A stretch of 64,000 nt of DNA from Roseivirga sp. BDSF3-8 (GTDB lineage Bacteria > Bacteroidota > Bacteroidia > Cytophagales > Cyclobacteriaceae). Under the pieces are notes generated by a model. The model did no database searches, was not told where the DNA came from, and saw only the letters and a program-made list of their open reading frames with translations. Both the position numbers and the translations under genes were made by a program. Below are positions 1 to 8,955 of the stretch, one piece after another. Numbering within the stretch: position 1 is the first letter of the stretch; every line of letters begins with the position of its first letter. The stretch spans positions 3,737,001-3,801,000 of the forward strand of contig NZ_JBGNFV010000001.1 in NCBI RefSeq assembly GCF_041449215.1, in the 5' to 3' direction.

Positions 1-2
1 AG

Positions 3-953
3 GAGTTGGTCTCTGAATTAAGCCGTAAGGAAGAGAATGGTATTTTAATGTATCGTTCGGCGGTAAAACTTTACCAGGACGATAAATACGCTGAGGCGAT
101 ACAGTATTTTGCAGATGCTCACGACGTTTTCCTGGAACTGAAAGCCCACGAAAGGCTCGTTACGGTACACTATACCACAGGACTCATGTTTCGGCGTCTG
201 AAAATGTATGATCTGGCAGAGAGTCACTTTGCGGAAGCCTTCAAGCTTTATGACTATATTTCTGAGCAAAGCTTTAAACTCAAAATGGTAAGGACCAGAG
301 CAAGGAATTATCTTGATGCAGGTAATTACAGTAAAAGTAAAGAATACCTGGATCGCGCTATTGAGTTAGCTGAAGGTATGGATGAGGAGAAAACAGGGCT
401 TGGAGGACTTTACAATTCTATGAGTTACGCCCTTATCCTTCTCCAGGAGTATGACAAGGCAAAAAAGTACTTTGATAAAGGGGTAGAGATATCCCAGGAA
501 CTGGAAGATTACAGAACTGAGGGCAGGCTGTATCATAATCTGGCTTATATGTATTCAAAAACAGGAATGAAAGATAGTGCAGATCACTATTACGAGCTGG
601 CCCTTGAGACAATTATGCCTACCGCCTCATCATTCTATCTCTCCCAGGCATATCGGGATCTCTCAGTATTCAAGTTATCCAATAAGGAATATGCTGAGGC
701 AGAAACTTATGCTGAAAAGGGCTTGCTTCTAATGGGTAATATTGAATATGATGATAAGATAACCATGTTGGAAACGGCAATTACTGCCGAAACAGCCCAG
801 CAGAAACACAGAGAAGCTTTTGACCATCAACAACAGCTATCCCTCTTAATGTCCTCGGACGAAACGGAGAAGTATGCAAATGAACTATCAAATGCCTATG
901 AGTCTTTAGGAGAAAGGCTTACGCTGTCTAACAAGCTTTCGGAACTGCAATAA
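3..953 (+). CDS. TPR-repeat protein, 5' end cut by window
   Basis: The reading frame is already open at the window edge and ends at a TAA at 951-953. The nearest start-like codon is a TTG at 6, so the gene probably begins upstream and only its C-terminal 315 or so residues are visible. The protein is almost entirely helical tetratricopeptide repeats of about 35-40 residues, recognisable by spaced A, Y, G and L/A positions such as YDLAESHFAEAFKLYD and YDKAKKYFDKGVEIS. Such arrays are protein-interaction scaffolds; in Bacteroidota they often form the sensory half of larger regulators, but no effector domain is visible. A terminator follows directly, so this is the end of its transcription unit. 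Specific function unknown. Confidence 0.75.
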   Translation, partial: ELVSELSRKEENGILMYRSAVKLYQDDKYAEAIQYFADAHDVFLELKAHERLVTVHYTTGLMFRRLKMYDLAESHFAEAFKLYDYISEQSFKLKMVRTRARNYLDAGNYSKSKEYLDRAIELAEGMDEEKTGLGGLYNSMSYALILLQEYDKAKKYFDKGVEISQELEDYRTEGRLYHNLAYMYSKTGMKDSADHYYELALETIMPTASSFYLSQAYRDLSVFKLSNKEYAEAETYAEKGLLLMGNIEYDDKITMLETAITAETAQQKHREAFDHQQQLSLLMSSDETEKYANELSNAYESLGERLTLSNKLSELQ

Positions 954-964
954 CTACCAGATAA

Positions 965-1004
965 CAAAAGCCCACTGACTCATTCAGTGGGGCTTTTGTT
1001 TTTC
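965..1004. terminator. Rho-independent terminator between convergent genes
   Basis: A 14-base arm beginning CAAAAGCCCACTGA (965-978) pairs with 984-998 apart from one bulged base, with a 5-base loop, and is followed by a T-rich run. It sits between the TPR gene on plus and the mutase operon on minus, and the A-rich flank on the other side means it may serve both directions. Confidence 0.85.
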
Positions 1005-1020
1005 AAAACCTGAATAAAGC

Positions 1021-3171
1021 CTACTCCTCGCTGCTTACAGGCTCATCTTCCATAAGTCGGTTGAGTACTCGGATAGCAGCTTTTGAAATGATTGTACCAG
1101 GGCCAAATACTTCTGCCACACCTTTATCTTTCAATTCCTGGTAATCGCGCGAAGGGATTACACCCCCTGCTACAACCATGATGTCATCGCGGCCAAGCTC
1201 CCGGAGAGCTTCGATAAGCTGAGGCACCAGTGTTTTATGCCCTCCTGCCAAACTGGATGCCCCTACAATATGCACATCATTTTCAGCTGCCTGTCTTGCC
1301 ACCTCTTCAGGGGTTTGAAAAAGTGGCCCTATGTCAACGTCAAAGCCCAGATCAGCAAAACTTGTGGCAATCACTTTTGCACCCCTGTCATGTCCGTCCT
1401 GTCCCATTTTAGCAACCATAATCCTGGGGCGGCGACCTTCTTCCCTGGAAAATCTGTCGGCAAGTTCCCGTGCTTCTTTAAAAGTGTCTTCTTCTTCAGC
1501 TTCGCGGGAGTACACACCTGATATGGATTTTATAACCGCCTTGTGGCGGCCAAACTCTTTTTCCATAGCTTCAGAAATCTCTCCCAGGCTGGCACGATTA
1601 CGGGCTGCTTCTATGGCTAATTCAAGCAGATTTCCTTCTCCGGTACGCGCACAGGTGGTGATAGCCTCAAGTGATTCCTGAACCTTCTCATTGTTCCGGT
1701 CAGCCTTCATTTTATTGAGGCGTTCTATTTGTGACTTCCTTACCGCAGTATTATCCACTTCAAGAAGGTCGATACTTGTTTCTTCTTCAGTCTGGTAGCG
1801 GTTTACACCAACAATGACGTCTTTTGTACTGTCTATACGCGCCTGCTTTCTGGCGGCAGCCTCTTCGATACGCATTTTAGGCAGCCCGCTTTCTATAGCT
1901 TTAGCCATGCCGCCCATTTCCTCTACTTCCTGTATCAGATCCCAGGCCTTACGCATTATCTGGTCCGTGAGAAACTCAACATAGTATGACCCTCCCCAGG
2001 GGTCAACTGTACGTGTAATGCCTGTTTCTTCCTGCAGGTAAAGTTGAGTATTTCGGGCTATCCTTGCTGAGAAATCAGTAGGAAGCGCTATGGCTTCATC
2101 CAACGCATTAGTGTGAAGTGACTGGGTATTCCCCATCGCTGCCGCGAGGGCCTCCACACAAGTACGGGTAACGTTATTGAAAGGATCCTGCTCGGTCAGG
2201 CTCCAGCCTGATGTCTGGCTGTGAGCACGCAGGGCCATGCTTTTAGGGTTTTCCGGATTAAAAGGTTTTACCAGTCTGGCCCAAAGAATTCTGGCGGCCC
2301 GCATTTTGGCTATTTCCATGAAGTGATTCATGCCTACCGCCCAGAAAAAGGAAAGCCTGGGAGCAAATTCATCTACTTTAAGGCCCGCCTTTATACCCGT
2401 ACGTAAATACTCCAGGCCATCCGCCAGTGTATATGCCAGCTCAATGTCTGCTGTGGCACCAGCTTCCTGCATATGGTATCCGCTAATGCTGATACTGTTA
2501 AATTTTGGCATGTGCCGGGATGTATAGGCAAAAATATCAGCAATGATACGTACACTCGGAGCCGGAGGGTATATATAGGTGTTACGCACCATAAACTCTT
2601 TGAAAATATCGTTCTGAATGGTGCCACTCAGCTGCTCAGGTTTTACACCCTGCTCCTCCGCTGCCACAATATAGAAGGCCATCACCGGAATGACCGCACC
2701 GTTCATCGTCATAGATACTGACATTTTATCAAGTGGGATGCGATCGAACAGGATCTTCATGTCAAGCACCGAATCCACAGCTACGCCCGCCTTTCCCACG
2801 TCGCCTACCACCCGTGCATGATCTGAATCATACCCGCGGTGAGTAGCCAGGTCAAACGCCACCGAAAGACCTTTCTGACCGGCGGCCAGGTTTCTTCTAT
2901 AAAAGGCATTTGATTCTTCTGCGGTCGAAAACCCTGCATATTGGCGGATGGTCCATGGCCTCGTAACATACATAGTGCTGTAAGGGCCCCGCAGGTAGGG
3001 AGGAAGTCCTGATTGAAATCCAATATGCTCGGCAGGACTCAGGTGATCAGGCGTTATTATCGGGGGTACCTCTATTCCTTCGGCGGTTTTCCAGTCTGCT
3101 ATAACATTTTTATGTTCAGGTTTTTTAGCTGAAACCCCTTCCCATTTGAAATTTTTGAAATCAGGTCTCAT
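1021..3171 (-). CDS. mutB: Methylmalonyl-CoA mutase, large (catalytic, B12-binding) subunit
   Basis: This is the 716-residue catalytic subunit of adenosylcobalamin-dependent methylmalonyl-CoA mutase, interconverting (R)-methylmalonyl-CoA and succinyl-CoA in propionate and branched-chain catabolism. The N-terminal TIM-barrel contains the family stretches [19 protein letters not shown] and [13 protein letters not shown]. The C-terminal cobalamin domain carries the base-off B12 signature DxHxxG as D592, H594 and G597, where H594 would ligate cobalt. Length matches the family. It lies 3 bases downstream of the small subunit gene and is surely co-transcribed with it. The usual helper ATPase (MeaB) and the epimerase are not in this window. 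In some genomes the same gene is called scpA. Confidence 0.95.
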   Translation of the reverse strand: MRPDFKNFKWEGVSAKKPEHKNVIADWKTAEGIEVPPIITPDHLSPAEHIGFQSGLPPYLRGPYSTMYVTRPWTIRQYAGFSTAEESNAFYRRNLAAGQKGLSVAFDLATHRGYDSDHARVVGDVGKAGVAVDSVLDMKILFDRIPLDKMSVSMTMNGAVIPVMAFYIVAAEEQGVKPEQLSGTIQNDIFKEFMVRNTYIYPPAPSVRIIADIFAYTSRHMPKFNSISISGYHMQEAGATADIELAYTLADGLEYLRTGIKAGLKVDEFAPRLSFFWAVGMNHFMEIAKMRAARILWARLVKPFNPENPKSMALRAHSQTSGWSLTEQDPFNNVTRTCVEALAAAMGNTQSLHTNALDEAIALPTDFSARIARNTQLYLQEETGITRTVDPWGGSYYVEFLTDQIMRKAWDLIQEVEEMGGMAKAIESGLPKMRIEEAAARKQARIDSTKDVIVGVNRYQTEEETSIDLLEVDNTAVRKSQIERLNKMKADRNNEKVQESLEAITTCARTGEGNLLELAIEAARNRASLGEISEAMEKEFGRHKAVIKSISGVYSREAEEEDTFKEARELADRFSREEGRRPRIMVAKMGQDGHDRGAKVIATSFADLGFDVDIGPLFQTPEEVARQAAENDVHIVGASSLAGGHKTLVPQLIEALRELGRDDIMVVAGGVIPSRDYQELKDKGVAEVFGPGTIISKAAIRVLNRLMEDEPVSSEE

Positions 3172-3174
3172 CGT

Positions 3175-5040
3175 CTAGTTGTTTTTTGATTTGGAAAGCA
3201 CTTTCTCCTGTATTTGCTCCAGGATTTCTATGGCATTGCTTTTACGGTGTATCAGGTAATCGAAAAGCCCTGCATATCCCTCTTCGAGCGCTTCTGGTGG
3301 TCCGGCAAGTATAAGTAGTTTTCCCTTGCACCCAGACCTGAACTTTTCGGCCGCTTGGCGCGCATTATGTCTGTAATCCTCATCAGAGCCACAGAAAACA
3401 ATGATGTCAGCCCGCTGCTGACCGGCTTTCTTTGCATTCTCTTTTACATTATCCACTATCATTTCATCCAGTGAGCCGAAGCCGGCACTGGCAAAAAAGC
3501 CAGTGGCAAAAGAGGCCCGGGCTTTGGCCATAGCTGTATTAGATAATAGAATAGGCTCAATATTCGGACGGTGTTCGCGTCCCATGCGCTTAACAAACTT
3601 CTCCGTTTTAAGCCTTAATTGCTCAAACGGCCAGGCTCCACGATAGGGAGTAAGTACCGGCCCTTCTTCGCCCGGAGTATACTTTTTTAGCTTGAGGGCA
3701 TCGGGATCCAGGATCTCACTTGCATTGGCATATTGGTTGACCCCAACAAAGACATCCCGGCGGGAGGCAGTCTTAACTTTTCGGGCGTTAGCGCCTTTTT
3801 CTACCTGATCTTGTATATAGCCACTGTGGTAAGCTTTCACAAAGCCACCCAGCTCCTCCATTTCAAGAAATATTTTCCAGGCATTATTGGCAATATCGTC
3901 TGTCAGGCTCTCTATATAATATGAGCCCGCTGCAGGGTCCACCACCTTATTCAGGTAGCTTTCTTCTTTGAGTATAAGGGAAACATTCCTGCTGATTCTG
4001 GTGCTGAAAGAACTGACAGGCCGGAAAATTTCATCGTAGGGAATAACATGCAGCGAATTGCACCCTCCTATGATGGCGGACATGGCTTCGGTGGTATTAC
4101 GAAGCATGTTTGTATGAGGGTCAAATAGTGTTTTATCAAACCTGGCCGTGTTGACGTGTAGATAAATGTCATCACCGGTAAAAGAGGTTAATCCGTAAGC
4201 GTGAGCCAGTTTAGTTACCAGAAAGCGAAGGGCCCGTAGTTTGGCTATTTCCAGGAAAAACTCGCGACCGCACCGGACTGACAGAACCAGGTTATGAAAG
4301 AGTATTTCCGGGCTGAAATCAGATTCCGATAGCCGGTCAATCAATTCTGTAACGGCACTTATCATCATGGCCGTTTCAACCACCGTATCAGCTCCAGATT
4401 CATGAAAAACAGAACCGGAAACAGTCAACCCTCTGAATCCCGGCATGGTACTGCTGGTATCCATGATGTTCTTCAGTAGGGCAAAGGACTTCTCATTAAG
4501 GTTATTCTGTGTGAGTAGCGGGTAGAAGGGATCATACTTCAGAAACCCTCTTACCTCTTCTGCAGGTAAGTCCTGGCTTACAATGTATTTAAGGTAGTTT
4601 TTTATGCAAACGAGCGTAGTTGGCCCACCGGTAAAGGATACGTGACAGTACTGAGGCATAATGTCGCGCATGAGGTCATCAAAGTTGAGGTCTGCATCTT
4701 TTTGCAGGTCAAAAATGATTCCGTCAGCGCCATTCTCCAGCGCCTTTAGAGCCATGTGATTGGCCTCCTTTTCTGAGGCAAGTGGTATTAGCTCATAATT
4801 GGTCCAGTGCCGGGCCTCAGGTTCAGGCCCTTCATAAGGAGTATGTCTGCCGTAGCGATCGGCAGCGCCCTCGGGGGCGGATGTGTAGAGAGGCTTTATA
4901 GGGATTCCCTCATAGCAGATACTGGTAAGTTTATCCAGCGAGGCCCCTTTCAGGTCTTTCTCTGCTTTGGTACGCCATTCTTCAGGGGTGATTTCCTTGA
5001 AGTACTCTTTGAGTTGCAGGTTTTTATCCGATTCCGACAT
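3175..5040 (-). CDS. mutA: Methylmalonyl-CoA mutase, small subunit
   Basis: The 621-residue partner of the catalytic mutase subunit. It is homologous along its barrel to the large subunit (for example VDPAAGSYYIESLTDDIA matches the large-subunit [17 protein letters not shown]) but its C-terminal domain has no DxHxxG cobalamin motif, which is the distinction between the non-catalytic and catalytic subunits in heterodimeric mutases. It is the first gene of a two-gene minus-strand operon, with the large subunit starting 3 bases after its stop. Start is the ATG at 5040, giving MSESDKNLQLKEYF, a normal N-terminus for this subunit. Confidence 0.92.
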   Translation of the reverse strand: MSESDKNLQLKEYFKEITPEEWRTKAEKDLKGASLDKLTSICYEGIPIKPLYTSAPEGAADRYGRHTPYEGPEPEARHWTNYELIPLASEKEANHMALKALENGADGIIFDLQKDADLNFDDLMRDIMPQYCHVSFTGGPTTLVCIKNYLKYIVSQDLPAEEVRGFLKYDPFYPLLTQNNLNEKSFALLKNIMDTSSTMPGFRGLTVSGSVFHESGADTVVETAMMISAVTELIDRLSESDFSPEILFHNLVLSVRCGREFFLEIAKLRALRFLVTKLAHAYGLTSFTGDDIYLHVNTARFDKTLFDPHTNMLRNTTEAMSAIIGGCNSLHVIPYDEIFRPVSSFSTRISRNVSLILKEESYLNKVVDPAAGSYYIESLTDDIANNAWKIFLEMEELGGFVKAYHSGYIQDQVEKGANARKVKTASRRDVFVGVNQYANASEILDPDALKLKKYTPGEEGPVLTPYRGAWPFEQLRLKTEKFVKRMGREHRPNIEPILLSNTAMAKARASFATGFFASAGFGSLDEMIVDNVKENAKKAGQQRADIIVFCGSDEDYRHNARQAAEKFRSGCKGKLLILAGPPEALEEGYAGLFDYLIHRKSNAIEILEQIQEKVLSKSKNN

Positions 5041-5604
5041 GAAAAAGCGCTAAAGTCATTTGTCAATACCAAATTCAAAAGAATGAATATCGAGTCAAAG
5101 TTACGGTTTTTGGTCTATCCGCAAAGAAAACCTTACAGGCAATAACGACCCGAAATACGAGATACTAACAGTGTTTCGGAAGTATATACAAAAGATGAAT
5201 TTTTTCTTGCGAACACTTTTAATTTAATCCTTACCCATCGCAGCTATTCTGAACAAGTGATATTTCTCTTCCCAAATAATAGCAGAATGCTGATTTTTGT
5301 TTCATTCCCTGAAAATCTAGGTTTAAATCAAATGAAATACTATTTTTGTCGCCTATTTCACCCAGCGACTGTAAAGCTCTGATAGGTAAGATTAATTGCA
5401 TTGCATTTTTAACTTGTATTTTTTGGCTTTGGTGTATCAAAAAACGAATAATTTTTAAAGCATAAATTCGCATATTCTGGTATTAGCCACATTCGATAAA
5501 GTCAAGCGCAATGAGGTTTTTTTATCTTTAAAATTTTTAACAATTTTGTTTTCCCCTTACATATTAAGGGTCTAAAAAAACACTAATCCATTTCTTTCTG
5601 GCCG
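5041..5604. other. AT-rich divergent intergenic region upstream of dnaA
   Basis: About 560 bases separate the mutase operon (minus) from dnaA (plus). The stretch is AT-rich with short A and T runs and must hold both promoters. I found no perfect DnaA box (TTATNCACA) on either strand; the nearest is TTAGCCACA at about 5482 with one mismatch. An 80-codon minus-strand frame at 5231-5473 has low-complexity composition and no recognisable features, so I do not call it a gene. Confidence 0.6.
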
Positions 5605-7041
5605 ATGCAACTTGACTGTCATTCAGTATGGAATAATTGTCTCCGCTACATAAAGGCTAGTACCAGTGAGCAAAGCTTCAGGACTTGGTTTATGCCAATA
5701 GTTCCGCTTAAACTGGTAGATCAGGTACTTACAATTCAAGTACCGAGTCAGTTCTTTTATGAGTGGCTGGAGGAGCATTATGTCCATTTGCTACGCGGAG
5801 CAATTGACCAGGTACTGGGTAAAGAGGGTCGCCTCGAATATTCGGTTATCGTGGACCAGGGCTCGGCTACCAGCCAGCCCTATACGGTTAATTATCCCGA
5901 GAAAAATACCAGTAAGCAAAATGGTACTGCTGCCAGTAACTATAGGCAAAACGGCAGTAATTTTAGCACACCACAGCAGGAGGCATCAGCGCCCGCTAAG
6001 CCGCATGATCCTCAGCTCAATCCTAATTATACTTTTGACACCTTTGTAGAGGGAGACTGTAACCGATTAGGGAGGTCAGCCGGATACGCTGTAGCGCAAA
6101 AGCCCGGTGTAACCTCGTTTAACCCACTTATGGTTTACGGAGGTGTCGGACTTGGAAAAACTCACTTGGTTCAGGCAATCGGTAACGAGATTAAGCGAGA
6201 CCTGCCCGACAGACGTATTTATTATGTCTCTTCCGAAAAGTTCACGAATCAATTTATAGAAGCGTTAAGGAATAACCGGGTTCAGGATTTCTCAAACTTC
6301 TTCCTGGAAATGGATGTGCTTATCCTGGATGATGTTCAGTTTCTGGCGAATAAGGAGAAGACCCAAGAGATATTCTTCCATATCTTTAACCACCTTCACC
6401 AGTCTGGCAAGCAGATAATAATGACTAGCGATTGCCCTCCGCGAGACCTGCGTGGTCTGCAGGAGCGGTTATTAAGTCGCTTTAAGTGGGGCCTTACAGC
6501 TGACCTTCAGCAGCCTGATCTGGAAACGCGAATTGCCATTATCCAAAAGAAAATGCAGGCTGATGGTATCGATATTCCTGATGATGTGATCGAGTACCTC
6601 GCTTATAGCGTGGATACTAATATTCGTGAACTGGAAGGGGTGATAATCAGCCTTATTGCCCATGCTTCTCTTAACAGACGGGAGATAGATCTGGAGCTGG
6701 CAAAGCAGTGCCTGAAGCATATTGTTTCGGATATAGAGACAGAAGTGGGAGTGGACTTTATTCAAAAGACGGTCTCTGAGTTTTTCAACATCAGCCTGGA
6801 TGATATGAAGGCCAAGACACGTAAAAAAGAGATCGTTATTGCCAGGCAGGTGGCGATGTACTTCTGCAAAGAATACACCAATCATAGCCTTAAGTCAATA
6901 GGTTTCCACTTTGGTGGGCGTGACCATAGTACGGTTATTCATGCCGTACAGAGTGTAAACGACATGGTGACCATCGATAGCAAAATGAAAAATGCCGTGG
7001 AGTCACTTAAGAAGAAATTACGGGTCAGAGTTACTGTCTGA
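5605..7041 (+). CDS. dnaA: Chromosomal replication initiator protein DnaA
   Basis: DnaA is the AAA+ ATPase that binds DnaA boxes at the origin, melts DNA and recruits helicase; it also acts as a transcription factor. The 478 residues show all four domains: N-terminal interaction domain I (1-85), a low-complexity Gln/Asn/Ser linker (about 88-140), the AAA+ core with Walker A GGVGLGKTHL at 179-188 and Walker B LILDDVQFL, and the C-terminal DNA-binding helix-turn-helix with the family signature GGRDHSTVIHAV. The ATG at 5605 gives an N-terminus that aligns with the family. It is monocistronic, ending shortly before the terminator/MITE structure at 7079. Confidence 0.97.
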   Translation: MQLDCHSVWNNCLRYIKASTSEQSFRTWFMPIVPLKLVDQVLTIQVPSQFFYEWLEEHYVHLLRGAIDQVLGKEGRLEYSVIVDQGSATSQPYTVNYPEKNTSKQNGTAASNYRQNGSNFSTPQQEASAPAKPHDPQLNPNYTFDTFVEGDCNRLGRSAGYAVAQKPGVTSFNPLMVYGGVGLGKTHLVQAIGNEIKRDLPDRRIYYVSSEKFTNQFIEALRNNRVQDFSNFFLEMDVLILDDVQFLANKEKTQEIFFHIFNHLHQSGKQIIMTSDCPPRDLRGLQERLLSRFKWGLTADLQQPDLETRIAIIQKKMQADGIDIPDDVIEYLAYSVDTNIRELEGVIISLIAHASLNRREIDLELAKQCLKHIVSDIETEVGVDFIQKTVSEFFNISLDDMKAKTRKKEIVIARQVAMYFCKEYTNHSLKSIGFHFGGRDHSTVIHAVQSVNDMVTIDSKMKNAVESLKKKLRVRVTV

Positions 7042-7089
7042 ACCTGCCCCTCTACGGCCTAATGGTCGTAAGGTTAGGAAAATAAAGAA

Positions 7090-7119
7090 GAGGCTGTCTC
7101 AAAAGGCAGCCTCTTTCTT
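7090..7119 (+). terminator. Terminator of dnaA formed by the element's end
   Basis: GAGGCTG (7090-7096) pairs with CAGCCTC (7108-7114), followed by TTTCTTTTT. The stem is built from the terminal repeat of the mobile element, so the insertion sequence end doubles as a Rho-independent terminator 50 bases after dnaA. Confidence 0.7.
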
Positions 7120-7154
7120 TTTATTCAAAATATAATTTTGAATTTGGTAAACTA

Positions 7155-7234
7155 CCGCGGGATTATACCGGGCCGCGTTCGGTCCCGTGGTTACCATTGT
7201 CGCGAAGTTTGTACCGGGTCGCGTCCGACTTCGC
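7155..7234. repeat. Tandem pair of hairpins with conserved loop and covarying stems
   Basis: Hairpin A pairs CCGCGGGA (7155-7162) with TCCCGTGG (7183-7190), with extra pairing GGTAA (7146-7150) to TTACC (7191-7195) outside it. Hairpin B pairs GCGAAGT (7202-7208) with ACTTCGC (7228-7234). The loops, TTATACCGGGCCGCGTTCGG and TTGTACCGGGTCGCGTCCG, agree at 16 of 19 aligned bases, and all three differences are transitions. The inner stem bases differ between A and B (GGGA/TCCC against AAGT/ACTT) but stay complementary. That pattern is expected of a structured nucleic acid kept by selection or copied as a unit. Function unknown. Confidence 0.6.
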
Positions 7235-7319
7235 TATGTAGAGTGTTTGAAGCAATTCTCCAAATATTGTTTGGTATCAAAAAAGTCCTTACTACTTTTG
7301 AGACAGCCCTTTCTTTATT

Positions 7320-8777
7320 TTAAAACACAAAGCTGTAATACCCCCTGACTCCACGGGTGTTTACACCTTCTACAATCACTCTGCCGCGAATACCTAACAG
7401 CATGCTTTCCAAATCCTCCGGAGAATCTACCGGCTTGCGATTTACCGCGGTTACCACAAAGCCCTCTTCAAAACCCATCTGGCGAATAAGGCCGGTGCGG
7501 ATTTGGCTGATGCGTACACCATTCTCGATATTTCTTTTTCGCTTTTCGGCATTACTTAGTGACTCAAGTTCAGCACCAAGCTTATCTGAGGTGTAAAACT
7601 CTTTACGTACCAGACTTGTGCTGCCGTCACGATTCGTTAGTAAAAGTGAAGTGCTGCTTAATTTACCTTTTCTCTTATACGTCACAGGTACTTTATCACC
7701 TGGAGAGTAGTAGCTTAGTGCCTCTGAATAGTTGCCGTGACTGCCGGTTTTTACTCCCCCCAGATCAAGAATAATATCCCCGCGCTGAAGGCCGGCTTTC
7801 TCTGCTGCTCCTCCTTCTTCCAGGTAGCTAATAACTACCCCCTCCGGCTCACGTACATCCAGTTGCCTCGCGATCTCTTCGTCTACTCCCACTACCTCAG
7901 CACCAATAAATGCCTTTTGTACAGTGCCGTAGTTGATAATGTCGTCTGCAATCTTTTTTGCTACGTCAGAGGGAACGGCGAATCCATACCCTGCATAGGA
8001 GCCGGTCTTTGAGATTATGGCTGTATTAATTCCGACTAACTCACCGGTACGGTTGACCAAGGCTCCGCCGCTGTTACCCGGGTTGATGGCCGCATCTGTT
8101 TGTATGAAGCTTTCCAGTGGGAAGCTGGTATTTCTCAGGATGTTAATCTGGCGGCCTTTTGCGGATACGATACCAGCGGTAACGGTAGAGGTAAGGTTAA
8201 ATGGATTACCCACCGCCAGCACCCATTCACCCGTTTGAATGTCACGGCTTCGACCAACCTTAATTGCGGGAAGCCCTGAGGCTTCGACCTTTATTACCGC
8301 AAGGTCAGAAGATGGATCGCGGCCAACGATGCGAGCTTCATATGTTTTTTTATCATGGATAACTTCAAGCTGATCGGCCCCTTCCACCACATGGTTATTC
8401 GTGATAATGTACCCGTCAGAGGTATAGATCACGCCTGAGCCACTGTTGATCTGAGAGCCACCGCCACCTCCGAAGAAATATTCAAGCCAGCTATTTCTCC
8501 CATAGTCATTTTGTGTGATAGTTTTGATATATACCACACTTGGGGTGCTGTTGCGGGAGGCTTCGACAAAGTCATCCGGGACATTGCGTAGCTCTGGGCT
8601 AATAGAGGCCGGACAGTATTGGCTTGCCTGGTAAGCCGGCTGATCAGTTTCTGAATGAGCTACCGGGTAGGTAGTTGCCAATGACACATCCTGTTCTTCA
8701 GTAAGGTAATCATAGGTGTATGAGCCGCCAATTCCTGCCAGAAAGGCGACAAAAACGGTACGGATCAGTTGTTTCAT
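7320..8777 (-). CDS. htrA: HtrA/DegP-family periplasmic serine protease
   Basis: A 485-residue Do/HtrA-type protease for envelope protein quality control. The N-terminus (MKQLIRTVFVAFLAGIGG) is a membrane anchor or signal peptide. The trypsin-like domain shows the triad H129 in TNNHVVEG, D158 in SSDLAVIKV and S236 in NPGNSGGAL. A PDZ domain follows (about 285-375, with the VVISYLEEGGAAEKAGLQRGD core) and a second, shorter PDZ-like segment ends the protein. A Gly-rich LA-loop stretch (FFGGGGGSQ) precedes the catalytic His, as in the family. The gene stands alone, divergent from the GH3 gene, with its 3' end touching the MITE repeat. Confidence 0.93.
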   Translation of the reverse strand: MKQLIRTVFVAFLAGIGGSYTYDYLTEEQDVSLATTYPVAHSETDQPAYQASQYCPASISPELRNVPDDFVEASRNSTPSVVYIKTITQNDYGRNSWLEYFFGGGGGSQINSGSGVIYTSDGYIITNNHVVEGADQLEVIHDKKTYEARIVGRDPSSDLAVIKVEASGLPAIKVGRSRDIQTGEWVLAVGNPFNLTSTVTAGIVSAKGRQINILRNTSFPLESFIQTDAAINPGNSGGALVNRTGELVGINTAIISKTGSYAGYGFAVPSDVAKKIADDIINYGTVQKAFIGAEVVGVDEEIARQLDVREPEGVVISYLEEGGAAEKAGLQRGDIILDLGGVKTGSHGNYSEALSYYSPGDKVPVTYKRKGKLSSTSLLLTNRDGSTSLVRKEFYTSDKLGAELESLSNAEKRKRNIENGVRISQIRTGLIRQMGFEEGFVVTAVNRKPVDSPEDLESMLLGIRGRVIVEGVNTRGVRGYYSFVF

Positions 8778-8901
8778 AAACGAATTAGGTTGGGGGTTTC
8801 TAAATCTGATTTAAGTATCGCATTTATCAACGCAAAAAACATGCGCTTATGTCGGTTTTAACATATTTTAACCTCCCTAAGGCCGGAAACGCGATTTGGA
8901 A

Positions 8902-8923
8902 ATGACATAATGCATTTCGTCAT
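8902..8923. promoter_or_regulatory. 22-base near-palindrome in divergent promoter region (possible operator)
   Basis: The site has the symmetric parts ATGAC, AATGCATT and GTCAT, with only the two spacer dinucleotides breaking symmetry (18 of 22 positions symmetric). It lies between the divergently transcribed htrA and GH3 genes, where a dimeric regulator could control both. No regulator is identified. Confidence 0.35.
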
Positions 8924-8955
8924 GTCGTTTTGACATTTTCTATACATTTGTACAC

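Larger units (their letters stand above)
7079..7321. mobile_element. MITE-like element with IS1182-type ends
   Basis: This 243-base interval is bounded by inverted repeats: 7079-7105 and the reverse complement of 7295-7321 agree at 25 of 27 positions. Their inner part, GGCTGTCTCAAAAG, is identical to the terminal repeat of the complete IS1182-family element at 24829-26564, and the first 27 bases from 7090 match that element's left end. There is no transposase or other open frame inside, so it looks like a non-autonomous derivative that could be moved by the full element. The interior holds a perfect 8-base-arm palindrome (7124-7142) and two related hairpins. The outer base pairs of the right repeat overlap the stop codon of the HtrA gene. 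No clear target duplication was found. Confidence 0.65.

Noticed and set aside
5231-5473. 80-codon minus-strand frame before dnaA
   Set aside because: AT-rich, low complexity, no recognisable motif, and located in a divergent promoter region.
8943-8950. TACATTTG, a good match to the Bacteroidota -7 promoter element, just before the GH3 start
   Set aside because: It lies only 5 bases from the ATG, which would make a leaderless transcript, and no -33 element is at the right distance.
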